Below, in pieces: positions 6,732 to 10,324 of a DNA stretch of 10,324 nucleotides. The stretch lies in contig CANJZR010000089.1 in assembly GCA_947479075.1 (NCBI GenBank), positions 1 through 10,324 on the forward strand, in the 5' to 3' direction. Within the stretch, counting starts at the first letter, position 1. The number at the start of each line of letters is the position of its first letter. The position numbers and the translations under genes are program-made. The notes under the pieces were generated by a model. It made no database searches and was not told the origin of the DNA. It worked only from the letters and a program-made list of their open reading frames with translations. Source of the DNA: Planctomycetaceae bacterium. Lineage in GTDB: Bacteria > Planctomycetota > Planctomycetia > Planctomycetales > Planctomycetaceae.

Positions 6732-8530
6732 TCCAGATCCTCCGGCAGCGGGATCTGGACGGACACAGTCACCCCCTGGCCGGGGGAGGAGGCAATCTCG
6801 ATCTTACCACGCACCAGACGGGCTCGCTCACTCATGCTCGCCAGACCTAATCCCTGATGATTCGACGCGAGAGTGGTGTCGAAACCTCGTCCAAAGTCCT
6901 GGAGTTCCAGATGGAGAAACTCCGGGTCGGCATTGAGCTCCACCAGCACTCGATCAGTACACGCATACTTCGTGGTGTTCCAAAGAGACTCCTGTGCGAT
7001 TCGATACAGGCACAGCGTAACGTCATACGGAATATTCGAGGGCAGATCACCGCAGCGGAATTCCACCGGGATCCCATTGCGCTCTTCGAAACGTACACAC
7101 TCCGAACGAATCGCGTCGGCCAAGCCAAAGTCGTCGAGTATTGAGGAATGGATTCTGCGGGAGAGGCGGTGAACATCATCACAGAGGGTGACCAGATGCT
7201 CTTTCAGGCCCCCGACTGCCGACATTGACTCCGGCGAACCACGCACCAGCTGCTCCAGATTTCCCGCTTCGATCGCTGATGCAGCCAACCGTTGTGATAA
7301 GTCGTCATGCATTTCCCGGGCAAGGAACCGACGCTCATCTTCCTGAGCTGTGAGGATTTTCCCCGCCAGATCTCGAGCTTCTTGTTCAGCTTGTACTCGG
7401 CGTGACCTGTTGACGAGCAAAGCCACGATGATTGCACTTTGAAGAAGGAATGCGACGACGCTTAACAGAACGTAATGACCGTACTGCCCCCAGAAGGTTG
7501 TGCTGCGAAACAGAACAAGAGAGCCCGGCGGCAAGTGGGACTCCTGCAGTTGCCAGCGATCGAGTTGTCGTGCATCAAATTTGTAAGTCGCAGGAGTTAG
7601 CCCCTCGATTGCGATCTGTTCCGGAGACTCCCCCTTCAAGACGCGGACAGCTTGCCTCCCGGCGAGTTCCCCCTGTGATTCTGCCGATCCCAGGCTTCCC
7701 CCGACAATTCCATGTCCCAGCAATGTGTCATACAGCCCGTAAATCGGAACAGAACACTGGGACGCCAATTGTTCTGTGACCTCGACAGTCGAGTAATGAT
7801 TGCCGTCGGAATCTTCGTCGTAGGTCAGCATCAGGGCGATTGTCTTCTCTTCATCCGCCTGCAGTTTCTGAATGAGCAGCCCCACAGGCAGGCCTTCCCA
7901 CGTTTCAATCTCCAATCCTGTGTTGAGCGATTTCATTGCTTCTTGCGCAGCCTGAGTGGCTGCTCGCTCCGGGGCGGAAATCCCACTTAAGAGGATGAGC
8001 CGTTTCCGGTTGGGGTGGGATTTCATGGCTGCCGACAGCGTCCCGGAATAGTCCAGTCGAAACGCGACACCTGTCACATGTGGCAGCGCGTGGGCCCGCT
8101 GTGCCATCAGAGGGGGAGCAGAGCAAAAGACGATCGGAGTCTTTGGAAACAGAACCTCACGATTCTCAATGGTGAACTGCAAGGCCGGCACGTAAACCGG
8201 AATGACAACATCTGGTGGCCGGGTTGCGTACTTCGTCTTCAGCAGCTCGATCCAGCTGCGCACGTATTCGGCATCACGATGCCGAACCAGGTTGAGGTAT
8301 TCGATTTCAATGTCGACAGGCTCGTTGAAATCAGCTGCCAAAGCACTGCGAATCCCCCGGTCCCAGTCGGCATTGATGGGAGTGAGCGTACGGTGGGTGT
8401 AGAGAATCACCACTTGTTTTTGAGGCCGGGCAGCCCTCCCATCGGCACTTGCCAGAGTCCCCTCGAAAAGGAAAACACCAGCCACGACAAATTGGATGAC
8501 GGCTGTCTCAATGGAATTTGACATCTTCAT
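6728..8530 (-). CDS. Membrane histidine kinase with ABC-substrate-binding-like sensor
   Basis: Sensor kinase of a NarL/DegS-like two-component system, 600 residues from the ATG at 8530. That start has a full AAAGGAGG seven bases upstream and gives a signal-like hydrophobic segment ending near ASADG; the 26-residue longer frame from 8608 lacks both. Residues about 40-310 resemble the ABC transporter substrate-binding family PF04392, as in ILYTHRTLTPINADWDRG and PKTPIVFCSAPP, so the exported half should bind a small ligand. A membrane helix lies at about 353-374. The cytoplasmic part has a HisKA_3 dimerisation segment with ERRFLAREMHDD (phospho-acceptor H408) and an HATPase_c domain: N518, DFGRGFD (D545) and GLGLASMSER. 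All key catalytic residues seem present. The stop overlaps the response regulator start. The ligand is unknown; its setting among sulfatases and a sialidase-like gene suggests a glycan breakdown product, which is inference. Confidence 0.93.
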   Translation of the reverse strand: MKMSNSIETAVIQFVVAGVFLFEGTLASADGRAARPQKQVVILYTHRTLTPINADWDRGIRSALAADFNEPVDIEIEYLNLVRHRDAEYVRSWIELLKTKYATRPPDVVIPVYVPALQFTIENREVLFPKTPIVFCSAPPLMAQRAHALPHVTGVAFRLDYSGTLSAAMKSHPNRKRLILLSGISAPERAATQAAQEAMKSLNTGLEIETWEGLPVGLLIQKLQADEEKTIALMLTYDEDSDGNHYSTVEVTEQLASQCSVPIYGLYDTLLGHGIVGGSLGSAESQGELAGRQAVRVLKGESPEQIAIEGLTPATYKFDARQLDRWQLQESHLPPGSLVLFRSTTFWGQYGHYVLLSVVAFLLQSAIIVALLVNRSRRVQAEQEARDLAGKILTAQEDERRFLAREMHDDLSQRLAASAIEAGNLEQLVRGSPESMSAVGGLKEHLVTLCDDVHRLSRRIHSSILDDFGLADAIRSECVRFEERNGIPVEFRCGDLPSNIPYDVTLCLYRIAQESLWNTTKYACTDRVLVELNADPEFLHLELQDFGRGFDTTLASNHQGLGLASMSERARLVRGKIEIASSPGQGVTVSVQIPLPEDLE

Positions 8531-8537
8531 TATCTGG

Positions 8538-8545
8538 CCTCCTTT
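8538..8545 (-). promoter_or_regulatory. Strong Shine-Dalgarno fixing the kinase start
   Basis: AAAGGAGG on the minus strand lies seven bases before the ATG at 8530-8528. It is the best ribosome site in the window and rules in favour of the shorter kinase over the frame opening at 8608. The remaining gap up to 8644 shows no clear promoter or terminator. Confidence 0.75.
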
Positions 8546-8644
8546 CCATTCCCCATGTTCCACTCGCATCTTACGTGATTGCCTGAAGTATGAACGGATG
8601 TCGTCCATGCAGTCCCGTAGTATTCTGGCCCGACTGATTGCTAC

Positions 8645-10216
8645 TTAATTCGGTCTCTCCATATGCGTCAGCCAGTCCTCGTTCAGTTCCACGTGCTTGA
8701 TGCTGTACCGGCGGTAGGTGTAGGTGATGTGGATCTTGCCGTCGCGGGTCTGGATCACGCAGGGGTAGGAGTACTCGCCGGGGTTTGATTCCAGCTGAAG
8801 CGGGGGTTCCCAGCTGCGGCCTTCGTCGATCGAGCGGGCGATGCTCAGCGGGGTGCGGAGAGTGTCGGTGTCGTTGAAGATGACGACTAGATGCCCGTTG
8901 GCCAGCCGCGTCATCGAGATCCCCGAATCGGGATTTCGCAGCGTCGAGGCGACGGCGTCGGTCCAGTGATCGCCCCCGTCACGCGACTCGATCTGGGTCA
9001 GTCGCGGAGCCTTACGCATCAGGGCGAAGAGCGACTTGTCGTCCCGCTCGATCACTGCTGGTTGGTTGCCCCCGGGAGTGAAGCCTCCCTTGCGCCAGCG
9101 CTTGCCGCCGTCCTCACCGATGACAAAGATCGAACCTTCCACGCCATCGATAATCGCCTCCAGCGGCAGCACCAGATCGCCCGACGAGGTCATCGCGGGA
9201 GGATTGCGCGGCACCGCCAGCAGCTTGTTGTCGACGAAATCGGTGTCTTTGCTCCAGGTCACGCCATTGTCCGTGGAGTACCGCGCCAGCAGGTGGCACC
9301 GGTCCCAGCCCTGGCCCCGTCCGATCGGCCGGACACTGTCCATCCGGCTCCAGACGATCCACACCCGCTCGTGCCCATCAACGAAGATCACCCCGTTCCC
9401 CGGCAGTGGATCGGGGCCCCGGATCAACGCCACCGGGGGTTGCCAGTCTCTTTTCCCGGGAGCACGACGAGCCAGAAACAGTGTCTGGTCGTCTGAAGAT
9501 TCATAGCTTCCCCCATACCACAAGCTGAGCAGATCGCCGTTGGGAGCCTCGGCAATTGTCGAGCAGTGGTACACCGCCGCGTCAGGGATCTGCTCGAAGA
9601 TCAGCTCCGATGAGAACGACAACAAGCCGTGCGTACGTGCCGGTTTGCTTTTCTCGCCCACCTGACCAATCGGCGTCGGCTTCACATCAGCGATCTTGGC
9701 CCGCGAACCGATCTTCTCGACCACAGCGGCGTCGAGTGCCAGCTGTCCGGCCTGGGACTCGAGTCCACCCTGATAGATCAGCCGACCGTCTGCATCGATC
9801 AATACCACCGAAGGGATTTCCGTAATGCCGAACTTCGCAGCCACCGCCGCCTTCGGATCGCGATAGATCGTAAAGATCAGTCCTCGATCACGGACAAAGC
9901 TTCCGAGTTCTTCGGCGGTCTCCACACCGTTGGAGCAGACGCCCATGTAGACCACGCCGAGACGCCGATGCTTGCGATAGAGAGCGCTGATCTTCCCCAG
10001 CGACTGTTCGACCGCATCGCTCCGAGACGACAGGAAGACCAGGGCGATGGCTGTGCGCTCTTTCGTGTTCGTGACTGCCATCAGTTGATCACGGGCATCG
10101 AGCACCGAAATCTCGCCAACCGGCTGCCCGAGTTCAATCTCGGCAAACACCGGGGCGCAGAGCAACAGCCACAGACAGGACAGGGTGACAGACTTAATGC
10201 CCACAGATCCTCGCAT
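8645..10216 (-). CDS. Secreted redoxin-like/sialidase-like beta-propeller fusion
   Basis: Two-domain exported protein of 523 residues from the ATG at 10216, which has GGAG nine bases upstream and begins the signal peptide (MRGSVGIKSVTLSCLW...VFA). A GTG five codons earlier (10231) is possible but has no clear ribosome site. Residues about 26-165 follow the AhpC/TSA-redoxin fold: FRDRG-like helix region, FGITEIPSVVLID with the cis-proline, and a GRLIYQGG strand. The active-site CxxC position reads LSSRSD, so thiol redox chemistry is probably lost. Residues about 200-510 form a BNR-type sialidase-like propeller (PF13088-like) with Asp-box motifs STDNGVTW, SRDGGDHW and SIDEGRSW, and the typical ending YPCVIQTRDGKIHITYTYRR. 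Many such planctomycete proteins are called exo-alpha-sialidase, but the classical arginine triad cannot be placed with confidence, so glycan binding or another glycosidase role is possible. It lies 114 bases before the kinase gene and may be co-transcribed. Confidence 0.9.
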   Translation of the reverse strand: MRGSVGIKSVTLSCLWLLLCAPVFAEIELGQPVGEISVLDARDQLMAVTNTKERTAIALVFLSSRSDAVEQSLGKISALYRKHRRLGVVYMGVCSNGVETAEELGSFVRDRGLIFTIYRDPKAAVAAKFGITEIPSVVLIDADGRLIYQGGLESQAGQLALDAAVVEKIGSRAKIADVKPTPIGQVGEKSKPARTHGLLSFSSELIFEQIPDAAVYHCSTIAEAPNGDLLSLWYGGSYESSDDQTLFLARRAPGKRDWQPPVALIRGPDPLPGNGVIFVDGHERVWIVWSRMDSVRPIGRGQGWDRCHLLARYSTDNGVTWSKDTDFVDNKLLAVPRNPPAMTSSGDLVLPLEAIIDGVEGSIFVIGEDGGKRWRKGGFTPGGNQPAVIERDDKSLFALMRKAPRLTQIESRDGGDHWTDAVASTLRNPDSGISMTRLANGHLVVIFNDTDTLRTPLSIARSIDEGRSWEPPLQLESNPGEYSYPCVIQTRDGKIHITYTYRRYSIKHVELNEDWLTHMERPN

Positions 10217-10283
10217 GAGGAGGTTCTCCACTCAAGATTTCCGGCCGGAGGCAGAACGCAGCTCCGTCACATCAATGAGGGCG

Positions 10284-10292
10284 ATTGTAGCA
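10284..10292 (-). promoter_or_regulatory. Possible extended -10 promoter element
   Basis: The minus strand reads TGCTACAAT, a TGn plus a good -10 hexamer, about 68 bases before the ATG at 10216. The expected -35 position holds no good match, which extended -10 promoters tolerate. It is the best candidate start of transcription for the leftward gene series. Confidence 0.35.
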
Positions 10293-10324
10293 AGGTTGTT
10301 GGTGGGTTTCCGTGGGTCGGGAGG

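Noticed and set aside
8531..8608. Longer kinase start at 8608
   Set aside because: The full AAAGGAGG before the ATG at 8530 and the signal segment that follows favour the shorter protein.
8891..9496. Plus-strand open frame of 201 codons
   Set aside because: Antisense to the sialidase-like propeller, whose Asp-box motifs prove the minus-strand frame; the composition is shadow-like.

Overview
All genes in this window lie on the minus strand, so the region reads from right to left. Content and style point to a planctomycete (Planctomycetota). Secreted sulfatases are stacked beside a sialidase-like beta-propeller fused to a redoxin-like domain, with a LuxR/NarL-type two-component pair in between, and base composition is moderately GC-rich by eye. 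The phylum assignment is an inference from gene families, not from a marker gene.

Layout in the direction of transcription: (1) 10216-8645, a secreted protein with a thioredoxin-like domain lacking its cysteine pair, fused to a BNR/sialidase-like propeller. (2) 8530-6728, a membrane histidine kinase with an ABC-substrate-binding-protein-like periplasmic sensor and a HisKA_3/HATPase_c core. (3) 6731-6093, its NarL-type response regulator, overlapping the kinase by ATGA and interrupted by an in-frame TAA at codon 71. (4) About 200 bases holding two dyad-symmetric sites. (5) 5894-4335, a CTAGR-type sulfatase. (6) 4259-1899, a 786-residue CSPSR-type sulfatase. (7) 1886 to about 1455, a decayed sulfatase 5' end filling what looks like an empty gap. 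(8) 1442 to beyond base 1, a second CTAGR-type sulfatase cut by the window edge.

The enzymes carry export signals, so the likely job is extracytoplasmic desulfation and trimming of a sulfated glycan. The kinase and regulator are placed to sense a small exported ligand and control the neighbours. That regulatory link rests on position only. No sulfatase-maturing enzyme, transporter, RNA gene, insertion sequence or CRISPR array is visible, and no convincing intrinsic terminator was found.

The points most worth a second look are the nonsense codon in the response regulator followed at once by a Shine-Dalgarno-like run, the sulfatase relic between two intact sulfatases, and the redoxin-sialidase fusion that has lost its CxxC.
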